The notes: generated by a model from the sequence alone, not told the origin. A DNA stretch of 64,000 nt from Chitinophagaceae bacterium (GCA_016719815.1 JADJYK010000003.1:62001-126000), one strand, 5' to 3'; positions 47,984-58,220 are shown, counted from the stretch's first letter. Numbers and translations: made by a program.

Positions 47984-48644
47984 ATGAAAATGACATCACA
48001 GTTTGGAGAAACCGTACCCGGTTATACAATACCCGTTTTAAATGAAAGGGAAATACGGGCAGCCGCAGGTATCCTGTTTCTGGGAACCTTCTTATCATTA
48101 ATGTTTATTATATTCACAGAAAATTTTGTTCCGATTAAATATGTAATTACATTATTCTTTGCCGATTTCATTGTACGTGTGATGATAAGCTCCTCGGTAT
48201 TCTCCTACTCTTATCATCGGAAGGCTGATTGTGAGCAGGCAAAACCCGGAATATGTAGGGGCAGCACAGAAAAAAGTGGCCTGGATAATCGGTGTCATTT
48301 TATCAGCAGCTATGTTCATCCTGATGGTAATTATGAACACTTACAGTATCATTACAGGAATCATTTGCCTGATATGCCTCCTTTTTCTTCTTTTTGAATC
48401 ATCCTTTGGCATCTGCCTTGGGTGTATAATGTATAAATGGATTTATAAGGACAAAGCCCAGTACTGTCCAGGCGAAGTTTGCGATATAAAGGCAAGGCAG
48501 CCCATTCAAAAAACATCTGCTAAACAATTGCTGGCAGTGTTAGGCTTCATTCTTCTGACAGTTGGTCTGGCCATTTTCTTCAATCACTTTTTCCAGGTAA
48601 AACCGCATGATTTGTTTGAAATGCTGAGTGGCCACAAACCTTAG
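47984..48644 (+). CDS. DUF4395-family integral membrane protein, frameshifted
   Basis: VPGYTIPVLNEREIRAAAGI is the typical DUF4395 start. After FADFIVRVMIS the frame changes near 48190-48195 (one base too many). The repaired reading runs PRYSPTLIIGRLIVSRQNPE and YVGAAQKKVAWIIGVILS. Four or five helices in all, and FGICLGCIMYKWIYKD with a Cys pair near the end, as in this family. About 219 residues. DUF4395 proteins are often near thioredoxin-like genes; none is here. Function unknown. Confidence 0.8.
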
Positions 48645-48658
48645 TGTCAGGGAAAGTA

Positions 48659-49311
48659 CTATTTCTTCCCTTCCAGCATGGGCACAAAAGAGAACCTGTC
48701 AAACACTTCTTCTTTTAACGACCCATTTTCCAGTTTTGTTATCCTGAGCATTTGCTGCACATCGCCGGCGCCTAATGGGATTACCATCATACCACCCGGC
48801 TTAAGCTGCTCGATTAGTTTTAGCGGAACTTCCGGCGCAGCGGCAGTAATAATTACTTTGTCAAAAGGGCCATACGTAGGCAGCCCTTCAAACCCATCGC
48901 CGTAAAAGAATTTTATTGAATGGTATTTCTTAAGAAAGGTAAACTGCTTATTTGTCTCGTAAAGTTTTTTCTGTCTTTCAATAGTATAAACCTGGGCACC
49001 CAGTTCAGCAAGCACAACAGCCTGGTAGGCACTGCCAGTGCCAATTTCAAGCACTTTGTCAAACTTTTTATTTCAAGTAATTGTGTTTGATAAGCAACAG
49101 TATAAGGTTGCGAGATAGTTTGTCCTTCGCCTATCGGAAAAGCCCTGTCTTCATACGCCACTTCATCAAATGCAGAGTCTAAGAAAAAGTGCCGGGGAAT
49201 TTTATCAATAGCTGCAAGTACTGCTTCATCGGTGATTCCTTTGCTGCGAACTGTATCAACAAGCTTCTTTCTAAGTCCTTTGTGGCGGTATGTATCTTCG
49301 GTGGGGCGCAT
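48659..49311 (-). CDS. pcm: Protein-L-isoaspartate O-methyltransferase, one frameshift
   Basis: Pcm methylates isoaspartyl residues in damaged proteins to start their repair. Starting MRPTEDTYRHKGLRKKLVDT, it continues IPRHFFLDSAFDEVAYEDRA and GEGQTISQPYTVAYQTQLLE. The frame then changes at the T5 run 49065-49069. Adding one base gives KKFDKVLEIGTGSAYQAVVL, the SAM-binding motif I, then FDKVIITAAAPEVPLKLIEQ. About 217 residues when repaired. The ATG at 49311 is preferred to a GTG three codons earlier. Confidence 0.9.
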
Positions 49312-49328
49312 AAGCTTCACAAAAATAA

Positions 49329-49356
49329 AAAAGCAGCATAGGAATATGCTGCTTTT
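49329..49356 (-). terminator. Terminator of the phosphohexomutase gene
   Basis: AAAAGCAGCATA and TATGCTGCTTTT pair perfectly around GGAA. The minus strand has a T run after the stem. It lies 18 bases past the mutase stop. Confidence 0.8.
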
Positions 49357-49373
49357 AATAACATTTAATTTTT

Positions 49374-51095
49374 CTACAACTTCATATCTGTAATCACAGC
49401 TTTTATTTTCTCTGCTAACTGTGCATCCACCGCATCATACTCGGCCGCACTATTCAGTTTGGCATTTACGCTAAAATAGAATTTAATCTTTGGCTCTGTG
49501 CCGCTTGGCCTGGCCGAAATGCTGGTGCCATCTTCCAAAATAAACTGCAGCACATTCGACTTTGGCAGGTTAATAGCCCACTCCTCTCCTGTTTGCGGGT
49601 TAAGTCCTTTACTTAGTTCATAATCCAGCAATTTAACCACTAGAGAACCATTGATTGTTTTTGGCGGATTACTGCGGTATCCCTCCATCATGGCGGCTAT
49701 TTGCTGCTGGCCATCCATTCCTTTTTTAGTAATAGAAATCAGTTTCTCTTTATAGAATCCATACTGAACATAAAGGTCAACCATTTTTTCGTACAGGCTG
49801 CGGCCTTTTTCTTTTTCATAAGCGGCCATCTCGCAGAGCAATGCTACGGCGCTAATACCGTCTTTATCCCGCACCTGGTCACCAATCATCAGCCCAAAAC
49901 TCTCTTCTCCGCCAACGATGTAGTTTTCTTTACCTTCTTTCTCCCGTATCATTTCTGCAATCCATTTAAAACCTGTCAGCACACGGTAACAGGCCACATC
50001 ATTTCCCTTGGCCATATTATCAATCATCGGTGTGGTTACAATGGTTGTAACCACCATATCATTTGGCTTATTAATGCCTTTCGCCTTTCTGGCCTCAGTA
50101 ATATAATTGAAAGCAAGCACGGCAGTCTGGTTACCATTCATCAGCACCCACTTGCCCTGGCTGTCTTTTACGCCAATGGCAATTCGGTCAGCATCCGGGT
50201 CGGTACCGCAGAGAATATCAGCATCCAGTTCTTCAGCGAGTTTTAAGCCAAGACTCATTGCTTCACTTTCTTCAGGATTGGGATAAACAACTGTTGGAAA
50301 ATTTCCATCCGGCTCACTTTGCTCTTTAACGATATGAACATTTTTAAACCCAAACCTGTCCAGCACCTGTGGCACCAGCGTAATGCCTGTTCCATGTATG
50401 GAGGTATAAACAATCTTCAGGTCTTTGTGCTTTTCTATCACTTCAGGATAGACACTCAGCTCTTTAACCATATTCATATACACTTCATCCATTTCCTTAC
50501 CAAGCAGCACAATGTTTTCTTCCCCTCCGTTCCATTTTACATCATCCACTGATGCAATCTTGTCAACTTCCTTTATCACATTCTTATCATGCGGCGGCAC
50601 TAACTGAGAGCCATCATCCCAATAGGCTTTGTACCCGTTATATTCTTTCGGGTTGTGAGAAGCTGTGCATACAACACCTCCCTGGCATTTTAAATACCGG
50701 ATAGCAAAAGATAATTCCGGCGTTGGACGCAACGCTTCAAACAAATACACTTTTATTCCGTTTGCGGCAAACACATTTGCAGTGGTTTCCGCAAAAAAAC
50801 GGCTGTTATTGCGGCAGTCATGTGCAATAGCCACACTCACACCACCCGGAAAGCACTGCTTCAGATAATTGGCATAACCCTGCGTGGCCATGCCCACAGT
50901 ATATTTATTCATTCTGTTTGTTCCAATACCCATTAACCCACGAAGACCACCCGTACCAAACTCCAGGTTCTGATAACAAGCATCCGCCACTTCTGCCGGA
51001 TTATCAGCCTGCAGCTTCTTAATTTCGTCTTTTACAGCAGCATCAAAATTTCCATCGAGCCATGCATTTACTTTTGCAGCAATCACTTCGTTCAT
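49374..51095 (-). CDS. Phosphoglucomutase/phosphomannomutase-type phospho-sugar mutase
   Basis: This enzyme interconverts sugar 1- and 6-phosphates. It has 573 residues, the long PGM2-like type common in Bacteroidota. The phosphoserine loop is VVCTASHNPKEYNGYKAYWD with Ser146. The metal-binding loop is ILCGTDPDADRIAIGV, the sugar-binding loop is VGGEESFGLMIGD, and the phosphate-binding loop is SARPSGTEPKIKFY. All four active-site loops are intact. Glucose or mannose preference cannot be read from these motifs. Monocistronic, judging by its own terminator. Confidence 0.94.
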   Translation of the reverse strand: MNEVIAAKVNAWLDGNFDAAVKDEIKKLQADNPAEVADACYQNLEFGTGGLRGLMGIGTNRMNKYTVGMATQGYANYLKQCFPGGVSVAIAHDCRNNSRFFAETTANVFAANGIKVYLFEALRPTPELSFAIRYLKCQGGVVCTASHNPKEYNGYKAYWDDGSQLVPPHDKNVIKEVDKIASVDDVKWNGGEENIVLLGKEMDEVYMNMVKELSVYPEVIEKHKDLKIVYTSIHGTGITLVPQVLDRFGFKNVHIVKEQSEPDGNFPTVVYPNPEESEAMSLGLKLAEELDADILCGTDPDADRIAIGVKDSQGKWVLMNGNQTAVLAFNYITEARKAKGINKPNDMVVTTIVTTPMIDNMAKGNDVACYRVLTGFKWIAEMIREKEGKENYIVGGEESFGLMIGDQVRDKDGISAVALLCEMAAYEKEKGRSLYEKMVDLYVQYGFYKEKLISITKKGMDGQQQIAAMMEGYRSNPPKTINGSLVVKLLDYELSKGLNPQTGEEWAINLPKSNVLQFILEDGTSISARPSGTEPKIKFYFSVNAKLNSAAEYDAVDAQLAEKIKAVITDMKL

Positions 51096-51162
51096 TTTGT
51101 AAATTTTAGGCCGGAAAGTTATCGAATTTTAGTTTTTATCAACTGATAATCGTCAGGAAATG

Positions 51163-51170
51163 TAGATTTG
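51163..51170 (+). promoter_or_regulatory. Putative Bacteroidota -7 promoter box
   Basis: TAGATTTG, an exact TAnnTTTG match, ends only six bases before the ATG at 51177. The transcript would be leaderless or nearly so. A TTG within the box is therefore unlikely to be the start. Confidence 0.4.
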
Positions 51171-51176
51171 TGCTTT

Positions 51177-52240
51177 ATGAGGTCAACTGCATTGCTACTA
51201 TCATCGTCCCTTGCGTCGCTCCGTTTATCGTCCCGTTCGCTGCTGGGCATTATGATAGTTTTCCTTTTCTCATCTCATATTTCTAATGCACAAAGTGATA
51301 GCACATATTCCGATTCAACCGGAACTTTAGCAATAAGTCATCCGATAATTATTCCAGCAGATTCACCGTTTATTATCAAGCCATCCCTCACTCCCCGCCA
51401 GATAAAAAACCGCACCTGGCTGGTAGGCGGTGCCAATGTTGTGGGATACAGCGGCATTCTTTACGGCCTTTCGCAGGCATGGTACAAAGATTTTCCCAAA
51501 TCCAAATTCCATTCATTCAACGATTCTAAAGAATGGCTGCAGGTTGATAAAGTTGGACATTTCTTTGGTGCCTATATTGAGAGCCGTGCCAGCACTGAAT
51601 TATGGAAGTGGACGGGAATGGACAGAAAGAAATACATCTGGATAGGCGGACTGAGCGGTGCAGCCTATCAGACAGTAATCGAAGTGCTGGATGGCCACAG
51701 TGCCGACTGGGGCTGGAGCTGGTCCGATTTCGGAGCAAACCTGCTTGGCAGCGGCACCTATAGCACAGGAACTTGCCTGGAATGAACAGCGTATCCGGCT
51801 GAAATGGTCGTTTCATCGAAAATCATACAAAGACGCCTCTCTCAACCAGCGCAGCGATTTGTTGTTTGGAAAGTTCGCCGGAACGGTTCATTAAAGATTA
51901 TAACGGGCAGACATATTGGGCCAGTGCCAGTATTAAATCCTTCTTACCAAAAAGCAAGTTACCAGAATGGCTCTGCCTATCCGTTGGTTACGGAGCAGAG
52001 GGCATGTTTGGCGGTGAAGAGAACATTGCAAAAGATGAAAACGGCAATATAACTTTCGACCGGCGGGATATAAAACGATACAGACAATGGTACCTGGCAC
52101 CTGATGTTGACCTTACAAAAATCAAAACCAGCAAAAAAGGTTTAAAATTTCTGCTTACAGTTTTAAGTGCCTTTAAATTCCCTGCGCCATCTCTTGAATT
52201 TTCAAATGGGAAATTCAGAATAAATGCACTGCACTTTTAG
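51177..52240 (+). CDS. DUF2279-family (YfiM-like) exported protein, two frameshifts
   Basis: A long signal region (MRSTALLLSSSLASLRLSSR, then LLGIMIVFLFSSHISNAQ) is followed by the DUF2279 core. That core has RTWLVGGANVVGYSGILYGL, EWLQVDKVGHFFGAYIESRA, YIWIGGLSGAAYQTVIEVLD and ADWGWSWSDFGANLLG, with His/Asp positions typical of the family. Frame changes occur near 51745 and at 51870-51872. The reading continues through AQELAWNEQRIRLKWSFHRK, then SPERFIKDYNGQTYWASASI, to the end (FRINALHF). Envelope protein; function unknown. The Ser/Leu/Arg-rich N-terminal extension comes from a short DNA direct repeat. Confidence 0.78.
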
Positions 52241-52305
52241 ATGTTATTTTTAGCGTAAATTGCATACAATAACCTCAAGCAATTATTATTTCTAAATTCA
52301 TTATT

Positions 52306-52710
52306 ATGAAATTTTCGAGTGCCGTATTATTAATCTCATTTGTTACTCTTTTATCCGGATGCTCAAAAAACAGCAGTAGTAATAACAACTCCTCTGACAT
52401 TTCTTCCATTATTCAAATAACATCACCAACGCCAGCATCCATTTATTTTAATGGGTCTACTTTACAAGTAAGGGGCAATATTTCCGATCCAAACGGACTG
52501 AATTCTGCCAAGCTTGTTATAAAGGCTAACACGGGAGTGTTATTGTATCAAACAGAATCACCAACTGGCAATGTTACTTATTATAACCTGAACTGGGACT
52601 GGCCCATAACTGGCATTACCACATCCACTCCTGTTACACTTACGGTTACCGCAAAAGACTATAATTCAAAACTGATTTCTAAAGATGTAAGCCTGACTCT
52701 CATTGATTAA
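52306..52710 (+). CDS. Small lipoprotein with an Ig-like domain
   Basis: The protein has 134 residues. MKFSSAVLLISFVTLLSGCSKN carries the lipobox LSGC, followed by a Ser/Asn-rich linker. A single Ig-like beta sandwich of about 90 residues follows (IIQITSPTPASIYFNGSTLQ, LTVTAKDYNSKLISKDVSLT), like the Bacteroidota domains with SP..G..L.V.G.ISD motifs. Probably sits on the outer membrane. Role unknown. Confidence 0.72.
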   Translation: MKFSSAVLLISFVTLLSGCSKNSSSNNNSSDISSIIQITSPTPASIYFNGSTLQVRGNISDPNGLNSAKLVIKANTGVLLYQTESPTGNVTYYNLNWDWPITGITTSTPVTLTVTAKDYNSKLISKDVSLTLID

Positions 52711-52752
52711 AAGCATTAACGGTATTAGTTTTTAACGCATTAAATATTATTA

Positions 52753-54073
52753 TGCAGATTGCTTTCCAGGTTTTATTTATCATGCTCAGTGCTGTTTCCA
52801 TTTTTCTTTTTACAAAAAAGATTAATGAGATACGCCGCAATATTAGGCTTGGCCGTGATGAGAACATCAGCGACAATAAAACCAGCGATGGAGGAATATG
52901 ATATTACTGGCTATGGGTCAAAAAAAAATGTTCCGTAATCCGCTGGTGGCATTGCTGCATTTTGTAGTGTATGCCGGCTTTATCATTATTAATATTGAAG
53001 TACTGGAAATAGTACTCGATGGCATTACCGGCAAGCACCGTTTATTTGCAGTATCATTTGGAGGTCTTTACACATTCCTGATAAATGCATTTGAAGTATT
53101 GGCCTTACTGGTGCTGGTTACCTGTGTTGTGTTTTTGATAAGACGAAATATAATCCGCTTACCAAGATTTAAAAGCAATGATCTTAACGGCTGGCCCCGC
53201 AGCGATGCCAATTTTATTCTCATCACAGAAATCATACTGATGTCGCTGTTTCTGAAAATGAATGCGGCTGATACACTGCTGCAAATGAGAGGAGCAGATC
53301 AATACGCCATACATCCCACAGGCAGTTTCATCATCTCGCAGTACCTTCACCCGTTAATGAATGGCTACAGTGATGGTTTCTTAATAACAATTGAAAGATT
53401 GTGCTGGTGGCTGCATATCGCAGGCATATTTGCATTCCTCAATTATCTGCCCTATTCCAAGCATTTGCATATTGTGCTTGCTTTCCCCAATGCATATTAT
53501 GCAAAACTGAAGCCCATGGGCGAAATGGAGAATATGCCATCAGTACAAAACGAAGTATTATATGCCATGCAGCCCGAACTCGCCCCAAACGGCGAACAAG
53601 TTTTGCTCCAAAAATTTGGAGCAAAAGATGTGGCCGACCTGAGCTGGAAGAACCTGATGGATGCATATAGTTGTACTGAATGTGGCCGATGTACGGCTGC
53701 ATGCCCTGCCAACCAAACAGGCAAACTGCTTTCGCCAAGAAAAATAATGATGATGACCCGAGACCGAATAGAAGAAGTTGGCAGAAAGATCAATCAGCAT
53801 AAGGAATTTAAAGACGACGGCAAATCATTGTTGCATGACTATATTTCTGTTGAAGAACTGCGTGCCTGCACCACCTGCAATGCCTGTGTACAGGAATGCC
53901 CGGTAAGCATTAACCCATTGGATATTATTTTACAGCTTCGCCGTTATTTAGTGATGGAAGAAAGCAACTCGCCGCAGGAATGGACAGCCATGTTCAGCAA
54001 TGTGGAAAACAACTTCGCTCCCTGGCAATTCAGTCCTGATGAAAGGGATAAGTGGGTGGAAGAAGTAAATTAA
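52753..54073 (+). CDS. Membrane-bound (Fe-S)-binding protein, HdrE/HdrC-like, one frameshift
   Basis: The N-terminus MQIAFQVLFIMLSAVSIFLF is in one frame. At the A2 at 52895-52896 one base is missing, after which MILLAMGQKKMFRNPLVALL continues. Four or five transmembrane helices of heterodisulfide-reductase/nitrate-reductase gamma type come first. A cytoplasmic 2x[4Fe-4S] ferredoxin domain follows with CTECGRCTAACP and CTTCNACVQECP. It passes electrons between a quinone or thiol site and the partner CCG-domain protein. That partner lies at 57439-58220, not adjacent; five unrelated genes separate them. About 439 residues repaired. Confidence 0.85.
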
Positions 54074-54091
54074 TAAATGATGTTTTAAATA

Positions 54092-54421
54092 ATGAAACTA
54101 AGCAACGTTCCTTTCCAAACCATCGACTGGTTAACAGTTCCTAAAAAAGAACACAAAGGCGAAACCGGTGCTGCTTACTGGCAGGTTCAAATGATGAATG
54201 ATATAAGAGTAAGAATGGTGGAATATTCACCAGGCTATAAAGCAGACCATTGGTGCAGCAAGGGTCATATTATTCTATGCATTGAAGGCGAAATGGATAC
54301 CGAATTGCAGGATGGCCGGATCATGAAATTAACCAAGGGCATGTGCTATTTCGTAGGCGACAACAATGAATCTCACCGCACTTATACCGCAACAGGTTGT
54401 AAACTGTTCATTGTTGATTAG
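54092..54421 (+). CDS. DHCW-motif cupin-fold protein
   Basis: The protein has 109 residues. It contains YKADHWCSKGHIILCIEGEM, the DHCW signature that names this small cupin family, and a second metal-type segment YFVGDNNESHRTYTATGCKL. A single beta-barrel domain, cytoplasmic. The catalytic role is not known. It starts 19 bases after the iron-sulfur protein and may be co-transcribed with it. Confidence 0.88.
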   Translation: MKLSNVPFQTIDWLTVPKKEHKGETGAAYWQVQMMNDIRVRMVEYSPGYKADHWCSKGHIILCIEGEMDTELQDGRIMKLTKGMCYFVGDNNESHRTYTATGCKLFIVD

Positions 54422-54463
54422 GTCTGCCGCAAAATATTGTGCTATTTATATCGTTAATAAATA

Positions 54464-54997
54464 ATGAAAAGAAAATCTCTCTTCTTCATCGTATTTATCG
54501 TCATTTCTTCATTTAGTTATGCGCAAAACCCATTAGAAGCCGGCGCCGAGTACATCCGTTCCTTTGGGAAAGGCTATAATCACACAAAGTTGGCTGCCCG
54601 TGGCGAACCTTTCAACAGCAGTAAGAGCAGTTTCTCTGCAGGGATTACCTATCAACTGGCATCTTCTAAATCTTATTCAGTTTCGAGAGGACTTGGCCTT
54701 TATATCGGTTACCGTTACTCTTTTACCAGTAAAGTCTATGGTAACAGTCCTTTTGCCGGAGCAAGAATTTTATTCTCTTTAGAAAATTTCGAAGGACAAA
54801 CAAGCAGGAACAGTCTCTTTATCACACCCTGGGCGGAAGCTGGCTATCATTTCCTTTTTGCTGACAGGTATTATTTGGCCCCATCAGTGGGATATGGCTT
54901 TACAAAGAAATTCAGCAAAGACTACCATTCCCTTGATGAAGATAACGGCGGACGAATCATCCCCTCTTTATCAGCCGGATACCGTTTCAACCTTTAA
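54464..54997 (+). CDS. Outer-membrane beta-barrel protein of unknown function
   Basis: The protein has 177 residues. A signal peptide ends at FSYAQN. Amphipathic strands ending in aromatic residues follow (GAEYIRSFGKGYNHTKLAAR, GLYIGYRYSFTSKVYGNSPF, APSVGYGFTKKFSKDYHSLD). The terminal strand SLSAGYRFNL ends in the expected hydrophobic/aromatic pattern. Predicted eight-stranded barrel. No closer family. It overlaps the convergent DinB gene by 4 bases. Confidence 0.72.
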   Translation: MKRKSLFFIVFIVISSFSYAQNPLEAGAEYIRSFGKGYNHTKLAARGEPFNSSKSSFSAGITYQLASSKSYSVSRGLGLYIGYRYSFTSKVYGNSPFAGARILFSLENFEGQTSRNSLFITPWAEAGYHFLFADRYYLAPSVGYGFTKKFSKDYHSLDEDNGGRIIPSLSAGYRFNL

Positions 54998-55485
54998 GAC
55001 TCATCGGCACTTGGGCCATACACACCCGGAACAGGCACATCCAGTAACCGTAAATAAACGGATAGTTGTGCCCTGTGGTGAACGATGTGGTTTAAGACCC
55101 AATTCCTGACCACTACTGTTTTAGGAAGTGTAAAATAGATTATCTCGCCATTTCGCAACGTCCAGTTACTTTGAAAAATCTCATCAGTGGCCTCCAGTAA
55201 CAAGGCGGTAGCTTTTGCCACTTCTGTTTCAAACAATTGAATCATTTCTTCTTTTGAGGCAGGTTTATTAGACTTTCCGCCAGCAGCGAAATCCAACTCA
55301 TTTGTTGTGAGTGTCATAGTTAGCCAGCCCGGGATCTCTGCAACATGGGTAGCCAGGCGGCCAAGCGAAAATGACTTTTCATGGGGCTTCCAGTCGGCTT
55401 TTTCGAAAGGTACCCTTTCCAACATTCGGCGGGTTATGTTAATCTCATTTTCCCATTCGGGAAGTAAGGCATCTTTTATTGACAT
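54994..55485 (-). CDS. DinB-family protein
   Basis: 163-residue four-helix protein. The metal-binding histidines are placed in LGRLATHVAEIPGWL and VLNHIVHHRAQLSVYLRLLD. The family includes thiol S-transferases and many uncharacterised proteins. It is the second DinB-type gene in the window and not closely similar to the one near 13 kb. The next gene (LysE-like) is upstream on the same strand, 3 bases away, so the two form an operon. Confidence 0.87.
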   Translation of the reverse strand: MSIKDALLPEWENEINITRRMLERVPFEKADWKPHEKSFSLGRLATHVAEIPGWLTMTLTTNELDFAAGGKSNKPASKEEMIQLFETEVAKATALLLEATDEIFQSNWTLRNGEIIYFTLPKTVVVRNWVLNHIVHHRAQLSVYLRLLDVPVPGVYGPSADES

Positions 55486-55488
55486 ATA

Positions 55489-56211
55489 TCAAAATTTATT
55501 TTTCATCTTTTGAGGTGTGCTTCTTCCCATCTTCTGTCCGCACCATTTTTCTTCAAACTTTTCCATCTGCTGATGTACGGCATCTTTCTTTTTTATCATT
55601 TTCCATACCTGGATAAGAGCTGTTAATGCAAAAATGCCACCAATAATCCAGTTAAGAATGTGCTGATTATTTTGAATTTTGTCAGCAATTATCCGGCCGC
55701 CAAAAATAAAAACAAGATTACCGATAAACGTACCAAGACCAATGCCAATAATATAAATATTATAATGATCTCTGCGGGGCAGCAAAATCTTCTTAGTAAA
55801 CAAAACTGTGCTCCAGCCAAACCAGAAAGGTATTTGTACAGGATTTACTGCACTCATTGTAAACCCTAAAATGAGCTTGGGCAATGTACTGCTCAGAATC
55901 ACATTCTTTTCTTCGCTGGGATGCAATGCGGAGTAAAAACTTGCTGATGCCAATGCCAGCACCACAACAAGAGTTACCCATTCGAGAATTCTGAATATCC
56001 TTTCCTGTTTTCGTATCCAGTCCATCGCTACCAGCGACAGGCGCACATAAATAATTTCGGCGATTAGCGAACCAACAGAAAACAACAGTGCAGCGTTAAT
56101 ACCGTCAGAGATCGAAATTTGCATAGCTGCTATGTTCAGTGTACCCAGCGGCAGCGAACCCAGGAAACTAACAAGCAAGCCTACCAATAAAACTTTTGCC
56201 AGATGATGCAT
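55489..56211 (-). CDS. LysE-family transporter
   Basis: About 240 residues with six helices: an N-terminal LLVGLLVSFLGSLPLGTLNI, the family's G(S/P)LPxG(T/P) signature, then SAVNPVQIPFWFGWSTVLF and GIGLGTFIGNLVFIFGGRII. A basic C-terminal tail (RSTPQKMKNKF) follows. LysE-type proteins export amino acids or related small molecules; the substrate is unknown. The ATG at 56211 is used because it leads directly into helix 1; an in-frame ATG ten codons upstream is possible. It precedes the DinB gene by 3 bases. Confidence 0.82.
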   Translation of the reverse strand: MHHLAKVLLVGLLVSFLGSLPLGTLNIAAMQISISDGINAALLFSVGSLIAEIIYVRLSLVAMDWIRKQERIFRILEWVTLVVVLALASASFYSALHPSEEKNVILSSTLPKLILGFTMSAVNPVQIPFWFGWSTVLFTKKILLPRRDHYNIYIIGIGLGTFIGNLVFIFGGRIIADKIQNNQHILNWIIGGIFALTALIQVWKMIKKKDAVHQQMEKFEEKWCGQKMGRSTPQKMKNKF

Positions 56212-56307
56212 GGTACGAATATACAAAGAGTCGGGAGTCATGAGTTATGAGTTGTAAAAAAGAAGCCTAACCTTTCTCCTTATACCCTAAGCCTTAGACC
56301 TTCCACC

Positions 56308-57346
56308 CTAATCATAATTCTCCAGCATTTTAAAATGGGCACGGGCATCTTTTAAAAACTTCGAACCCCGCTTAAACGACCAGTAAGGAGTACCATTCTT
56401 ATGATTATAGCGGCTGATTTTATACAATACTTTCCAGTGATGAAGCAACACTCTGTATGCCTTCCAGATGCTCATACCGCAGTCATAAATATGGTTAGGT
56501 TCAGCACCACATCCGTTAAATTCTATTATCTGGAAATTCTTCCCCTGCTTTAAATCTTCAATTGAAGTAGTCTTAATATCGTACCTACCGTAAAAGAATT
56601 TGTCCGTATAATGGCTCAGCTCATCAAAGACTTTATGCATCCCTTCATCAATCTCATTGTGAAGATTTGTAAAGTGTGCACCCCTGTTATGATTGCCTGC
56701 ATATGAAAGATAAAAAATATCGCCTTCCGGTATCACCCTGTCAAAGCGGTGACCATGCCGGTGCTGCATCTCTTCCATCCTGAATTTTGCCCTTGGATGC
56801 TGCTCCACTAATTCTTTCAGTGTTGAGTTTCCGTCACTTTTACCTGCAGCAATTCCTTGTGTATGAAACCACTTACCACCCCTTTCTGTTCCCATGGATA
56901 ACGATAATAAAACACACTTACCTCAACGGGCAAATCAATCAAATCCTGGATGATATATTCAACCGGTATATGCTCATGATACTTTTTCTCAGGTGAGCCT
57001 CATCCTCAATTTTACGAAACAAAATCCCTTTCATGCCCACGTCAGGTTTGGCAATAAAAGGATAAGTAAAAGCGGCCTCCTGCACCTTTTTCAGCACTTC
57101 TTCAAAAGGCAGGTCATGCATGATGTAAATTGTCTTGGGAACTAAGTGGGGCGGAAGCTGTTCATACATTTCTTTCTTACCCTCACCTTCAAAACCTCCA
57201 AATGTAATGGTGGGATTAGATGAGCTGAAATACCAGAATGAACCACTCTTCAGGCAGTTCCAAAACCAATAAGGACTGATAGGAAAATACAGAACATAGA
57301 AATTCCAGAGTTCCCAGTTTGTTATTTTTTGAAAAAAATTCTTCAT
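56308..57346 (-). CDS. ATP-grasp-fold ligase-like protein, two frameshifts
   Basis: The start MKNFFQKITNWELWNFYVLY is followed by YPFIAKPDVGMKGILFRKIE, the ATP-grasp B-domain lysine loop. A frame change at the T5 run 56983-56987 leads to YHEHIPVEYIIQDLIDLPVE and YRYPWEQKGVVSGFIHKELL. A second near 56831 leads to NSTLKELVEQHPRAKFRMEE. The metal-binding end is FQIIEFNGCGAEPNHIYDCG. Repaired length about 346 residues. Related proteins are annotated D-alanine--D-alanine ligase-like, but substrate residues are not recognisable and the product is unknown. Confidence 0.75.
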
Positions 57347-57414
57347 CCTTGTTTTACTTCCCGGCAAAATAAAGGAAAGAATTTCTACTATGTGTATCAA
57401 ATGCCTTTTTCTTT

Positions 57415-57422
57415 TAGCTTTG
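57415..57422 (+). promoter_or_regulatory. Putative Bacteroidota -7 promoter box
   Basis: TAGCTTTG, an exact TAnnTTTG match, lies 16 bases before the ATG of the CCG-domain gene. It suggests that this gene has its own promoter, in keeping with its separation from the partner iron-sulfur gene. Confidence 0.35.
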
Positions 57423-57438
57423 AAGGAAATTAAACTTC

Positions 57439-58220
57439 ATGCAGGTTCGTACAGTTGCAGAAATGTTTGCCAATGGCGAAAGCCCTGATATCCTTTTCTG
57501 GGTGGGTTGCGCCGGCAGTTTTGACCAGAGGGCACAAAAAATAACTAAAGCATTTACACTGATTCTTGATATGGCCGGAATTAATTATGCCATTCTCGGT
57601 AAAGAAGAAATGTGTACAGGAGATCCTGTTCGCCGTGCCGGTAATGAGTTTGCATTTCAAATGATGGCTTACCAGAATATTCAGATATTGAATAATTATG
57701 GAATAAAGAAAATAGTTACCGCCTGTCCGCATTGTTTTAATACACTTAAAAATGAATACCCGGCTTTGGGTGGTACTTATGAAGTAATTCATCATACCAC
57801 TTTGTTGCAGCAGTTACTTGATGATGGGAAAATAAAGCTGAAAGAAGATTCAGAAATAAAAGGTAAGAAAATAACCTACCACGACAGTTGTTACCTGGGC
57901 CGTGCCAATGATATTTATGAAGCTCCGCGTAAAGTGCTGGAAGCTTTGATGTTTCACTGGTGGAGATGAAACGCTGCCGCAGTAATGGCTTGTGTTGCGG
58001 TGCTGGTGGTGCACAAATGTTTAAAGAAGAAGAAAAAGGTACCACCCAGATTAATATTGACCGTACCAACGAAGCAATAGAAACCGGTGCTGAGGTAATA
58101 GCCTCCGCCTGCCCTTTTTGCAATACGATGATGACTGACGGGGTAAAACTTGCCGAGAAAGATGAAAGTGTGCAGGTATTGGATATAGCTGAGCTGATTG
58201 CACAGGCAATTGATAACTAA
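57439..58220 (+). CDS. CCG-domain (Fe-S) protein, HdrB/GlpC-like, one frameshift
   Basis: This is the cysteine-rich partner of the membrane iron-sulfur protein at 52753-54073. Two CCG-type repeats: [20 protein letters not shown] with [16 protein letters not shown] and [14 protein letters not shown]; then [20 protein letters not shown]. After that the frame shifts at 57948 (one G missing) into [19 protein letters not shown] and [11 protein letters not shown]. In heterodisulfide reductase these Cys residues hold a special [4Fe-4S] cluster that acts on a disulfide. The physiological substrate here is unknown. About 260 residues when repaired. Confidence 0.87.
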
